Both the position numbers and the translations under genes were made by a program. The notes beneath the pieces are model-generated. The model worked only from the letters and a program-made list of their open reading frames with translations. It made no database searches and was not told where the DNA came from. From assembly GCA_900550445.1 (NCBI GenBank), contig URSF01000001.1, positions 1-64,000 on the forward strand: 64,000 nucleotides of DNA, given 5' to 3'. Every line of letters begins with the position of its first letter. The first letter of the stretch is position 1. This DNA comes from an uncultured Rhodospirillaceae bacterium. Its GTDB lineage: Bacteria; Pseudomonadota; Alphaproteobacteria; CAAGCB01; CAG-977. Shown one piece after another: positions 8,174 through 15,768 of this stretch.

Positions 8174-9082
8174 CTATGAAAACAGAAGAGAAGACAGCTT
8201 ACGCCGTCCGGCCACAGTCACCGGGTTTGTCTGTCCCAACGCCGCAAAAATCTGAAACAGCTGCTGTCTGGCGGCGTCATTGTTCCATTCGCGTTCCGTT
8301 TTAATGATTTCGATCAGCTGGTCGATCGCCTGTTCGGCCTGTCCGGCGGCGAATAAAGCACGGGCATAGTCATATTTGACCTGCAGATCGTCCGGATTTT
8401 GCTCTGCTTTTTGTTTTAAATCATCGGGATCCGGCGCGTTTTGAGAATCCAAAGCCAGTTTCAGAGCCGTCTTGGCCGCTTCCAGTTCGGGGCTTTTGAC
8501 CGATGCGTCCAGCCCGTCTGCCAGATCTTGCGCTGCATCCAGCTGTTTAAGCCGGATAAAGCATCGTATCATGCCGGCAAAGGCGGCGGGATTTGTTTCG
8601 TCTTTTTCCAAAACGGCGGCATAGGTTTCCAAAGCTTCCTGCGCCTGTCCGGCATTGAGCTTTTCGGCGGCGTTTTTCAGCATTTCGTCCAACGACAGCG
8701 CCGCTTTTCCGATCAACGCCTGCATGACGGTTTTTAACTGGGTTTCGGGAATGGCGCCGGCAAATCCGTCGACCAATCCGCCTTTGGCAAAGATCATTGT
8801 TGTCGGGACGCTTTGGATTCCCAGCTGTATAGCCAGCTGCTGAACTTGCGCGACGTCGAATTTAACCAGAACGGCTTTGCCGTCGGCCAGCCGGACATAT
8901 TTTTCCAGCAGCTGCCCGAACTGTTCGCAGGCCGGGTTTTGCGGCGATAAAAAATAAGCCAGAACGACGCGGTTTTTGGAATCGTCGACAACATCGGCTT
9001 TGAACGATTGCATGGAACCTGTTTTGACAACATTATCCTGCGGTGCGGCGACATTGTTTAAATCTTCAAAAATCAAAGCCAT
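8174..9082 (-). CDS. Thioredoxin-like TPR chaperone (CnoX/YbbN type)
   Basis: 302 residues: an N-terminal thioredoxin fold (about 15-120, with QSVPTTMIFAKGG as the cis-Pro region) followed by TPR-like helices rich in Ala, Gln and Leu. In the family CnoX combines holdase and redox activity. Here the active-site position reads NPAC, so the first Cys of CXXC is lost and only the second remains, comparable to the SXXC variant known in E. coli. A classical dithiol reaction is therefore unlikely, and mixed-disulfide or pure chaperone action is more plausible. Confidence 0.85.
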   Translation of the reverse strand: MALIFEDLNNVAAPQDNVVKTGSMQSFKADVVDDSKNRVVLAYFLSPQNPACEQFGQLLEKYVRLADGKAVLVKFDVAQVQQLAIQLGIQSVPTTMIFAKGGLVDGFAGAIPETQLKTVMQALIGKAALSLDEMLKNAAEKLNAGQAQEALETYAAVLEKDETNPAAFAGMIRCFIRLKQLDAAQDLADGLDASVKSPELEAAKTALKLALDSQNAPDPDDLKQKAEQNPDDLQVKYDYARALFAAGQAEQAIDQLIEIIKTEREWNNDAARQQLFQIFAALGQTNPVTVAGRRKLSSLLFS

Positions 9083-9244
9083 GGATTACCCCGTAAGAAT
9101 AGAAACGATAAGCGCGAAAAATTTCAGCGGTCATCATCATATATGAAAAATCAGCCGATTAAAACGGGAAATAAGCATATTTGTCGGATATAACCGTTTG
9201 AAACGTCCGGTTTAAAAAAAAGTTGTTAAAAACAAAAATTTTTG

Positions 9245-9272
9245 TTGCAAAAGCGGAAACAGTCGTTATAAT
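9245..9272 (+). promoter_or_regulatory. Promoter of tRNA-Gly
   Basis: TTGCAA (9245-9250) and a consensus TATAAT (9267-9272) separated by 16 bases, about 22 bases before the tRNA. Confidence 0.7.
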
Positions 9273-9293
9273 CCGGCAATGTAAAAACGGAGC

Positions 9294-9368
9294 GCGGGTG
9301 TAGCTCAGGGGTAGAGCGCAACCTTGCCAAGGTTGATGTCGAGGGTTCAAATCCCTTCGCCCGCTCCA
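9294..9368 (+). tRNA. tRNA-Gly (GCC)
   Basis: A 75-base cloverleaf with encoded CCA (9366-9368). Acceptor GCGGGTG pairs with CGCCCGC; anticodon stem CAACC/GGTTG encloses loop TTGCCAA, anticodon GCC. D-loop and T-loop (TTCAAAT) are canonical. It has its own promoter and terminator. Confidence 0.96.
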
Positions 9369-9370
9369 AT

Positions 9371-9404
9371 AAAAAAAGACCACTTTTAAAGTGGTCTTTT
9401 TTTA
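9371..9404 (+). terminator. Terminator of tRNA-Gly
   Basis: A long stem around AAAGACCACTT, followed by seven T. The palindrome extends outward into the tRNA CCA, giving 22-base arms (9365-9386 with 9388-9409). Confidence 0.9.
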
Positions 9405-9441
9405 TTGGATACAGGCAGGGGGCTTGAACCCTCGGGTTCGG
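9405..9441 (-). repeat. Inverted copy of a tRNA 3' end beyond the terminator
   Basis: Read on the minus strand, 9433-9406 looks like a tRNA T-arm, acceptor 3' strand and CCA. Positions 9424-9433 are the exact inverted copy of the tRNA-Gly T-arm segment 9341-9350, placed in perfect mirror register around base 9387. The 14 bases between (9410-9423) differ from the tRNA. Right after it, 9426-9431 and 9434-9439 form a perfect 6-bp fold-back. No matching 5' tRNA half was found, so it is not a whole tRNA. Confidence 0.65.
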
Positions 9442-9483
9442 CCGAAGTATGGCAAACAAAATATTCTTGGCACTTTAAACGAA

Positions 9484-9511
9484 AAAGCCGGGTATAAAAC
9501 CCGGCTTTTAA
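9484..9511 (-). terminator. Terminator of the tRNA-Asp-like gene
   Basis: A stem pairing AAAGCCGGGT with ACCCGGCTTT and a short loop, followed on the minus strand by T. It begins about 3-5 bases after the encoded CCA of the 9514-9585 gene and supports transcription on this strand. Confidence 0.75.
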
Positions 9512-9513
9512 AT

Positions 9514-9585
9514 TGGTCTCTGCGACGGTTTTGATTCCGCATCTACTCAGTGACAGTGAGTTGCTTTCCCTTAAGCTACACAGAG
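9514..9585 (-). tRNA. tRNA-Asp-like (GTC) with abnormal T-arm
   Basis: 72 bases with an encoded CCA. Acceptor CTCTGTG pairs with CGCAGAG (one G-U), D-stem GCTT/AAGC, and a perfect 5-bp anticodon stem ACTCA/TGAGT encloses CTGTCAC, anticodon GTC. The T-arm is aberrant: at best 4 bp (GCGG/CCGT) around the 8-base loop AATCAAAA, lacking the universal TTC. The discriminator is A, not the G usual for tRNA-Asp. A promoter upstream and a terminator downstream suggest it is transcribed. It may be a tRNA relic, an element-borne tRNA or a non-translational tRNA-like RNA. Confidence 0.55.
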
Positions 9586-9610
9586 ATAAGATCTTCACCC
9601 CTCTATTCTT

Positions 9611-9639
9611 AATATCGCATACTTCGACGCTTTTTTCAA
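9611..9639 (-). promoter_or_regulatory. Candidate promoter of the tRNA-Asp-like gene
   Basis: On the minus strand TTGAAA (9639-9634) and GATATT (9616-9611) with a 17-base spacer, about 25 bases before the RNA. The -10 matches consensus at 4 of 6. Confidence 0.5.
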
Positions 9640-9738
9640 GAGTAAATATAAGATGTTTTGTATCTGATTGAAAAATAAGTTCTTTTTTAAAAAGAATCGT
9701 ATAAAGCATTCAGAATGTAAACACGGCTTTATAAAACG

Positions 9739-10497
9739 TCAGCCGTGTTTCTTTCCGCTTTGTCCGTCAAGCCGGCGGACGGCTTCTTCCAGCTCTTCAA
9801 AGGTGTCGATGATATAATCGGGACGGGCTTTTTCAAAATCATGATCACCCTGATTTGATTTGAAAAAAACGGATTTTATTTTCATCAGATTCGCCCCGTA
9901 AATATCACGGTATAAATCGTTGCCGATAAAAATAACCTCATCGGCGGACATGTCCATTTTCTTTAACGCCTTTTTAAATAGCCGATGGTCCGGTTTGCGA
10001 TATCCGTAATCGCCGGAAACAATCAGCAAATCAAAGAAATCCAACAGGCCGACGGCGTTCAGTTCTGCCCGCGCCCAAGCCGACTGTCCGTCCGATACGG
10101 CCGCCAGACGATATTTTTTGCCAAGCCGTTTTAAAGTCTTTTTTACTCCCGGATACGGCTGCAGCTGAAACAGCGACGCGGCACGGAAAATTTCCGCCGC
10201 GGTCTGTGCCAGAAATTTTCTTTTTTTCTTGGGCAGAGAATGCGTGTAAGAACCGGCCGACCGATTGATTATTTCATCAAACAGGCGGACAATGTCGAAT
10301 TCGGGGAATTCTTCTTTGCTGTCATGACGCTGCCGTTTGTTGATTGCAAAATAAAGGCTGCGGATTTCTTCCGGGGGCAGAAAAATCCCTTGGTAAATAA
10401 AAAAATTGCTTAAAACGCGATAGATATCGTTCGATTCTTCATTTGTCAGAATATCCGTCAGCGTTCCGTTAATATCAAATAATAATCCGCGAATCAT
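9739..10497 (-). CDS. HAD-superfamily hydrolase
   Basis: A 252-residue cytoplasmic phosphatase-like protein. Motif I is DINGT near the N-terminus (nucleophile Asp kept, second acid replaced by Asn), motif II is the Ser of VSDGQ, and motifs III/IV are the Lys of YRKPD and GNDLYRDI. The cap is helical. The start at 10497 is set by TAATG: the upstream kinase-like gene ends with TAA sharing an A with this ATG, indicating translational coupling. Substrate unknown; the pairing with an APH-type kinase suggests the two act on related phosphorylated small molecules. Confidence 0.82.
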   Translation of the reverse strand: MIRGLLFDINGTLTDILTNEESNDIYRVLSNFFIYQGIFLPPEEIRSLYFAINKRQRHDSKEEFPEFDIVRLFDEIINRSAGSYTHSLPKKKRKFLAQTAAEIFRAASLFQLQPYPGVKKTLKRLGKKYRLAAVSDGQSAWARAELNAVGLLDFFDLLIVSGDYGYRKPDHRLFKKALKKMDMSADEVIFIGNDLYRDIYGANLMKIKSVFFKSNQGDHDFEKARPDYIIDTFEELEEAVRRLDGQSGKKHG

Positions 10498-11504
10498 TAT
10501 TCTTCCTCTTGAAAACATTTTCTGGCTTCATTGATCAACCGACGCCGGTAATCGCGGTCAATCCAGAAATTGCGCGCGATTCGCAGCAACGTTACCCCCA
10601 TATAAAACGGCACGCGCCGCGTAATGGAATAAAAGGCGCTTTCCCGATCAGGAAAATGAGTCGCATATTCCCATAAAAAGTGGCCGATAAAAGGTTCTGC
10701 GGCAAATTTGTCGCCGATATTCATCAAAAAGAAATGTTTCAACTCGCCGGCGATCCGCCCGACGTCAAAAATTCTGTCCGCATACGCGCAACGCTCCAAA
10801 TCAAACGTTTCCAAAGTATCGTCCTGCGAAAACATGAAATTTTCGGGCGTTGCGTCGCCGTGCACCAATACCTGACAGTCGGCCCACATTTCCGGCCGAT
10901 CGTGCCAAAGGCGGCAAAATAAACGGAATTCTTCGGCTTCTTCTTTTTTTAATAAAACGGAACACTGCCGGATAACCCGATTCATATAATCACAAACCTG
11001 TTCAAAATCGACGGGAACATCAACGGCCGTCCGGTTGTGCAGTTCGGCAAAAAAATAAGCCAGCAGGCTTAACCGGTCAAACAGCAGATCGTTGTTTTTT
11101 TCAAAAATCGCGCGGGAAATGACGCTGCTTAATAATTCGCCTTCACAGCATTCAACGGCCAGCAATTCGCCCAGATCCGGATTTTTTCCCAGCGGCCGAG
11201 CGACATAAAACGGCGGTCGGTCAAACCCGAATCCGCGCATTGTTTCCAGCCGGTCGTATTCTTTTTCCAAATGACGGGCGGCAATTTGCCTGTTTTTTTC
11301 GCGTTCTGAATAAAAATATTTGCCGATAATTTTAACGCCGGTGTTTTTTTCTTCGTATAAATAAACGGCGTTTGATCCGTTCAGCCGGTACACGCGGTAA
11401 ACGGGATCATTGTAAAAACCCGTCAGTTGGGGCTGAATGTCGTATTTCAGATAACCGTACAAAGGATCTTCGGTCTGTAAATGCCCCAGATAGTTTCTGC
11501 CCAT
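10497..11504 (-). CDS. Aminoglycoside-phosphotransferase-fold kinase
   Basis: 335 residues with the APH/choline-kinase fold. The catalytic loop HGDATPENFMF (near residue 217) and the metal-binding DLERC with DRIFDVGR about 15 residues later are intact, so it is probably an active kinase. N-terminal beta strands carry NAVYLYEE and GVKIIGKYF. No evidence points to antibiotic resistance; chromosomal members often phosphorylate sugars, choline or cell-wall precursors. It is coupled to the HAD gene and lies 13 bases after crcB. Confidence 0.75.
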   Translation of the reverse strand: MGRNYLGHLQTEDPLYGYLKYDIQPQLTGFYNDPVYRVYRLNGSNAVYLYEEKNTGVKIIGKYFYSEREKNRQIAARHLEKEYDRLETMRGFGFDRPPFYVARPLGKNPDLGELLAVECCEGELLSSVISRAIFEKNNDLLFDRLSLLAYFFAELHNRTAVDVPVDFEQVCDYMNRVIRQCSVLLKKEEAEEFRLFCRLWHDRPEMWADCQVLVHGDATPENFMFSQDDTLETFDLERCAYADRIFDVGRIAGELKHFFLMNIGDKFAAEPFIGHFLWEYATHFPDRESAFYSITRRVPFYMGVTLLRIARNFWIDRDYRRRLINEARKCFQEEE

Positions 11505-11517
11505 GGTTCAACCTTAA

Positions 11518-11871
11518 TTAATTGACAAAAGCCGTTGTTATTTTCATTCCGGCCAGAACGGCGACGATTCCCAGCCCGATCGAAAAAAACAGGTACAGGA
11601 AAGCTTCCGGACTTTTCCGAAGTTCAAAGAGTACCATAAAATCCAGTAAATAAGTCGAAAAAGTTGTAAAACCGCCCAGCAGACCGGTCATTAAAAACAG
11701 CCGTATTTCCGGTGAAGCGTTTGATTTCGACCGGAAGTATTCATATAGGACGCCGATCAGAAAAGCGCCTGTTACATTAACAAGCATTGTGCCGTAATGG
11801 GAATTTATTCTGGCGCAGATTAAGGATCTGAGTAACGCGCCGATGCCTCCTCCGATAAAAACGCCGAACAT
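11518..11871 (-). CDS. crcB: Fluoride channel Fluc/CrcB
   Basis: A 117-residue protein with four membrane helices that exports fluoride as a dual-topology dimer. Hallmarks are GGGIGALLR at the start, the Asn of MLVNVTGAFLIG, and GGFTTFSTY in helix 3 with the pore Phe residues. It begins 7 bases after the stop of the AspT-type gene, so expression depends on that transcript. There is no room for a fluoride riboswitch directly upstream, and I saw none. Confidence 0.93.
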   Translation of the reverse strand: MFGVFIGGGIGALLRSLICARINSHYGTMLVNVTGAFLIGVLYEYFRSKSNASPEIRLFLMTGLLGGFTTFSTYLLDFMVLFELRKSPEAFLYLFFSIGLGIVAVLAGMKITTAFVN

Positions 11872-11878
11872 TTTACCC

Positions 11879-13531
11879 TCAGAACAGCATCAAAGCCAGC
11901 ATCTGCGCGGAAATAACGCGCAGAGCGATCGTAACGGGATAAGCGGTGGCATATCCGATGGCCGGCGCGTTCGTGTTTGACATGTTGGCGACAAACGTCA
12001 TGGACGGAACGCAGGTGTTGCAGCCTGACAGCCCGCCGCACAGGGACAGATAATCCATTTTCTTTGTCAGACGGACAACAATACCGACGATCAGCAGCGG
12101 CAGGGAGGTGATTAAAATTCCCAGAGCGATAAAATACAGCCCCTGTGTCCCGCTGAGCAGACGGAAAAATCCGGGACCGGAAGCCAAACCGACGACCGTT
12201 AAAAACAGCAGCAGCCCTAAAAACCTGAAAGCATTTAAAACGTAGGCGGGCGTATAGAAAATAATACCGCCGACCGATCCGCGGCATGACAGGATCGCCG
12301 CCACGATCAGCGGTCCGCCCGACGTTCCCAGCTTAATGGGAATGTCGATTCCGGGAATATGCAACGGGATCAATCCGACCAGAATTCCCGCGATCATGCC
12401 CAGAAAATAAGGAATAAAACGGGTGTCGTTGGCGCGTTCCTGATCATTGCCCAGATAGCGGATCAACGTTTTGGTGTCTTCTTTTTTACCGACAACGACG
12501 ACCTGATCGGCAAAAGCCAATTTGAAATCCGGTGTCGGGGAATTGGAAATACCGTTTCTGATAACACGGGAAATCACCCAGTGATGACGTTTGTCGCCCA
12601 ATATTTTTTTCAAAGGTTTTCCGATTCGGGCAGGGTTTGTCACCAGCAGAGTCTGACTTTGAATTTGCTTGGCGCTTTCTTCCATCAAATCGCGTTCGGG
12701 ATCCATTTTAAACAGGAACGAAATTTCCTGAAAGATTTTACGCGGCCCGAAAATCAGCAGAATGTCGCCCATTTGCAATTTAATGTTTTCGTGCGGCACG
12801 ATATATTCGTCCCCGCGTTTCATGCGTGAAATCGTCATTGTATAATGGATCATTTTTAAAAAATCGCCGATTTCCAATCCGTCGAAACTGGGATTGTTGA
12901 CTAAGACGTTGAACCCCTGCATATGCGGATCGTCATCGACCTTTTCGGCTTCGTACTTGGCGACTTCGTCCGTAATTTTGACGCGAAAGATGACTTTGAG
13001 CAAAATGAAAACAATAATGCAGCTGATAATGCCGAACGGATAACCGATCGCATAGGTAAAGCCCGATTGTTCAATCAGTTCCTGTTTAACGCCCAGTTCG
13101 CCCAAAATCTGCTGCGCGGCCCCCAAAGCCGGCGTGCTGGTTACCGCGCCGGAATATAACCCCAGTACTTCGGGCAAGGAAATATTGCCGAATTTAAAAA
13201 TCAGGAACGTAATCAGCGCCCCCAGTCCCGTCACGCCCAGCGACATCAGGTTTAAAACCATGCCGTTTTTGCGCAAAGCGGCGAAAATGTTCGGCCCGAC
13301 GGCCAACCCCATGGAATACAGATACATGATCAATCCGAATTCTTTCAGGAAAGCCAAAACGTCCGCGGGAATGTAAACGGCGTATTTTTCCAGCAGCCAG
13401 CCCGCGAATAACCCCGCGAACAAAACGCCGCCGACTCCCAGTCCGATTCCCCGAATTTTCAAGCTGCCGATAAAAATACCGACACAGCACGTTATGCATA
13501 TACACAAAATGGTTAAAACTGTTAAAGACAT
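11879..13531 (-). CDS. AspT/YidE/YbjL-family transporter
   Basis: 550 residues with the duplicated architecture of the aspartate:alanine antiporter family: about five membrane helices (residues 1-180), two consecutive RCK_C (TrkA-C) cytosolic domains (about 205-365, with GDILLIFG and DQVVVVGKK), then a second bundle with SGGPLIVAAIL and the conserved GLSGCNTCVPSMTFVANMS-type stretch near 505-525. The substrate in this organism is unknown; family members exchange dicarboxylic amino acids or remain uncharacterised. It starts the operon with crcB, the APH-type kinase and the HAD gene. Confidence 0.88.
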   Translation of the reverse strand: MSLTVLTILCICITCCVGIFIGSLKIRGIGLGVGGVLFAGLFAGWLLEKYAVYIPADVLAFLKEFGLIMYLYSMGLAVGPNIFAALRKNGMVLNLMSLGVTGLGALITFLIFKFGNISLPEVLGLYSGAVTSTPALGAAQQILGELGVKQELIEQSGFTYAIGYPFGIISCIIVFILLKVIFRVKITDEVAKYEAEKVDDDPHMQGFNVLVNNPSFDGLEIGDFLKMIHYTMTISRMKRGDEYIVPHENIKLQMGDILLIFGPRKIFQEISFLFKMDPERDLMEESAKQIQSQTLLVTNPARIGKPLKKILGDKRHHWVISRVIRNGISNSPTPDFKLAFADQVVVVGKKEDTKTLIRYLGNDQERANDTRFIPYFLGMIAGILVGLIPLHIPGIDIPIKLGTSGGPLIVAAILSCRGSVGGIIFYTPAYVLNAFRFLGLLLFLTVVGLASGPGFFRLLSGTQGLYFIALGILITSLPLLIVGIVVRLTKKMDYLSLCGGLSGCNTCVPSMTFVANMSNTNAPAIGYATAYPVTIALRVISAQMLALMLF

Positions 13532-13630
13532 GGCTTACCCCGAACGAAACTGAAGGTTTCTTTTCAGGATAAGCTTTTTTTTCTAAATAAAGTATAAATA
13601 TTTGGCTTGCTTGATAAAAAAGGCGAAAAT

Positions 13631-14623
13631 TTAATTTTCGTTTTTAAACGGCCGAGCAAATAAAGACTGAATAACGTCGTCAACGGGAACGTTTTCGTTC
13701 ATGATTCGGCTTAACCCTTCGCAAATCGGCATTTCAACGCCCGCCCGCGCCGCGCGTTCCAAAACGGCGGCGGCGGTAAACACGCCTTCCGCGACCGTGC
13801 GTTTTTCCGATAAAATATCGGACAATCCGCGGCCTTTGCCCAGTTCCAGCCCGACCGTAAAGTTGCGCGACTGCGTGCTGTTGGCGGTTAAAACCAGATC
13901 GCCCAGCCCGGATAATCCCATTAACGTATAAGTCTGCCCGCCCAGCGCGGCGGCCAGTCTGGAAATTTCGGCCAGCCCACGTGTAATCAAAGCGGCTCGC
14001 GCGTTGTCGCCCAGCTTTTTGCCGGCGACGATGCCGGCGGCGATCGCCATGACGTTTTTGACCGCGCCGCCGATCTGTACGCCGATAACGTCAGAGGAAT
14101 AGTACGGTCTGAACGTCGGCGTGCCAAGCGTTGCGACTAATTCTTTTCCCAGAGCTTCGTTTCCGCAGGCAAGCGTTAAGGCCGTCGGTTTGTTTTGCGC
14201 CGCTTCTTCGGCAAAAGTCGGGCCGGATAAGACGGCGATTTCTGCTTGCGGCAGTTCTTCGGCCAGAATTTCGCTTAACAAAGCGCCCGTTTTCTGTTCG
14301 ATTCCCTTAGCGCAGATAACGGCGGGCAGCCCGGCCGGCCAGACCGGACGCAGCGCTTGACAGGAAGCGCGCAGATATTGCGCGGGAATAACCATTAAAA
14401 CGGCTTCGGCTTTTGAAACGGCCCGCGCCTGATCATTGGTCGGCGTGATATTTTCATTCAGATCAACGTCCGGCAAAAATAATGTGTTGCGGCGCTTTGT
14501 TTCGATTTCACCGATTAATTCGGGCTCTCTGGCCCATAAAACGACTTTTTTGCCGTTTGAGGCGGCGATATGCGCCAACGCCGTTCCCCATGCGCCGGCT
14601 CCCAGGACGGAAATATTTTTCAT
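13631..14623 (-). CDS. gpsA: Glycerol-3-phosphate dehydrogenase [NAD(P)+]
   Basis: Makes sn-glycerol 3-phosphate from dihydroxyacetone phosphate for phospholipid synthesis. 330 residues with the Rossmann signature GAGAWGTALA (7-16), the family segment LSGPTFAEE, the catalytic Lys in GGAVKNVMAIAAG and GLSGLGDLVLT. The ATG at 14623 is chosen because AAAGGAG precedes it and the next residues match the family; upstream in-frame codons overlap tsaD. It lies 14 bases after tsaD, a standard alphaproteobacterial pair. Confidence 0.95.
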   Translation of the reverse strand: MKNISVLGAGAWGTALAHIAASNGKKVVLWAREPELIGEIETKRRNTLFLPDVDLNENITPTNDQARAVSKAEAVLMVIPAQYLRASCQALRPVWPAGLPAVICAKGIEQKTGALLSEILAEELPQAEIAVLSGPTFAEEAAQNKPTALTLACGNEALGKELVATLGTPTFRPYYSSDVIGVQIGGAVKNVMAIAAGIVAGKKLGDNARAALITRGLAEISRLAAALGGQTYTLMGLSGLGDLVLTANSTQSRNFTVGLELGKGRGLSDILSEKRTVAEGVFTAAAVLERAARAGVEMPICEGLSRIMNENVPVDDVIQSLFARPFKNEN

Positions 14624-14637
14624 GTGCGCTCCTTTTG

Positions 14638-15687
14638 TTATCTTTTGCTTGCCGGATCCAGCGGCCAGCGCGGCCGGGGACTGAAGTCCAGCGGGTCGGA
14701 CAGGCCGGCCAGAAAATGTTCCATTCCCGCCCATGCGACCATGGCGCCGTTGTCCGTGCATAAATTCATCGGTGCGGCGGCAAAGGACAGTTTATATTTT
14801 TTTGCCAGATTTTCCAAGGCCTGACGCAACGCCGCGTTAGCCGCGACGCCGCCGGCGACGACCAGATGCGTTCCGGCGGGATATTGTTTTTTAAAGAGCT
14901 TAATACCGTTTTTTAGTCTGGAACACAACGATTCCAAAACGGCGCGCTGAAAACAGGCGCATAAGTCGGCAATATCCTGTTCGGATAAAACGGCGTGTTC
15001 CAAAATGCCGTCCGGCGAAAAGCTCTCCACAGCGCGGCGCACGGCTGTTTTCAGACCGGAAAAAGACAGATCGCAGCCCGGTTTTCCGACCATGGGGCGG
15101 GGGAAATCAAACCGTTCCGGGTCGCCTTTTTTGGCATACTGTTCGATTTTCGGACCGCCGGGATAACCCAATCCCATCATTTTTGCCGCTTTGTCAAAAG
15201 CTTCGCCGGCCGCGTCGTCGACGGTCGCTCCCAGTTTTTTGAATTTGCCGATGCCTTCGGCAATTAAAATCTGGCAGTGCCCGCCCGAAGTCAGCAAAAG
15301 CAGATAAGGAAACGGGACGTCCTGATTTAACCGCGCCGTCAGCGCGTGCGCTTCCAAATGATTGACGGCGATAAAGGGCAGGCCGTGCACGGCGGCAACG
15401 GCTTTGGCCGTCATAACGCCGACAATGACGCCGCCGATCAGTCCCGGCCCGGCAGAGGCGGCGACGGCGCTTAAATCTTTAAAGGAAACGCCGGCTTGAT
15501 CCAAAGCGCTTTGCACGACGGAACCGACTTTCTGCAGATGCGCGCGCGCGGCGATTTCGGGGACGACGCCGCCGAATGCCTGATGCTCCGCCTGAGAATA
15601 CACAACGGAAGACAACAGCTTTTTTTCATCGCTGACAACGGCCGCCGCCGTTTCGTCACAGCTGGATTCTATTCCTAAAACAAGCAT
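14638..15687 (-). CDS. tsaD: tRNA N6-threonylcarbamoyladenosine synthase subunit TsaD
   Basis: Transfers threonylcarbamoyl to A37 of ANN-decoding tRNAs, with TsaB and TsaE. 349 residues of the ASKHA fold: GIESSCDETAAAVV at the start, metal-binding His in HLEAHALTARL, SGGHCQ, and the late CTDNGAMVAW Asp. The start at 15687 matches the family N-terminus; an in-frame ATG at 15720 would add 11 residues and cannot be excluded. Divergent to the Mic60-like gene. Confidence 0.94.
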   Translation of the reverse strand: MLVLGIESSCDETAAAVVSDEKKLLSSVVYSQAEHQAFGGVVPEIAARAHLQKVGSVVQSALDQAGVSFKDLSAVAASAGPGLIGGVIVGVMTAKAVAAVHGLPFIAVNHLEAHALTARLNQDVPFPYLLLLTSGGHCQILIAEGIGKFKKLGATVDDAAGEAFDKAAKMMGLGYPGGPKIEQYAKKGDPERFDFPRPMVGKPGCDLSFSGLKTAVRRAVESFSPDGILEHAVLSEQDIADLCACFQRAVLESLCSRLKNGIKLFKKQYPAGTHLVVAGGVAANAALRQALENLAKKYKLSFAAAPMNLCTDNGAMVAWAGMEHFLAGLSDPLDFSPRPRWPLDPASKR

Positions 15688-15768
15688 TTTGACTCTCTGA
15701 TGTAAAATTATTCTACCCATACTCGGAAAAAATGGTAAAATCCAGTAGATTTAATCAGGGAGGCATTT

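Noticed and set aside
9159..9459. Open frames antisense to tRNA-Gly with peptides such as RRDLNPRHQPW or RAKGFEPSTST
   Set aside because: These are well-known false proteins caused by translating tRNA genes in the opposite strand.
9406..9480. A complete minus-strand tRNA ending in CCA at 9406
   Set aside because: The 3' T-arm and acceptor look real, but no complementary acceptor 5' strand (TACAGGC) or anticodon arm is found upstream, so only a 3' fragment exists.
9406..9590. Two-piece (permuted) tmRNA
   Set aside because: No Ala-type acceptor beginning GGGG, no tag reading frame and no pseudoknot segment could be seen.
9386..9709. 107-codon minus-strand frame across the tRNA-Asp-like gene
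   Set aside because: It runs through two terminators and an RNA gene and has no family signal.
10497..11504. Aminoglycoside resistance gene
   Set aside because: Only the general APH kinase motif is present; context is housekeeping and no mobile element is near.
11872..11878. Fluoride riboswitch before crcB
   Set aside because: Only seven bases separate crcB from the preceding gene.
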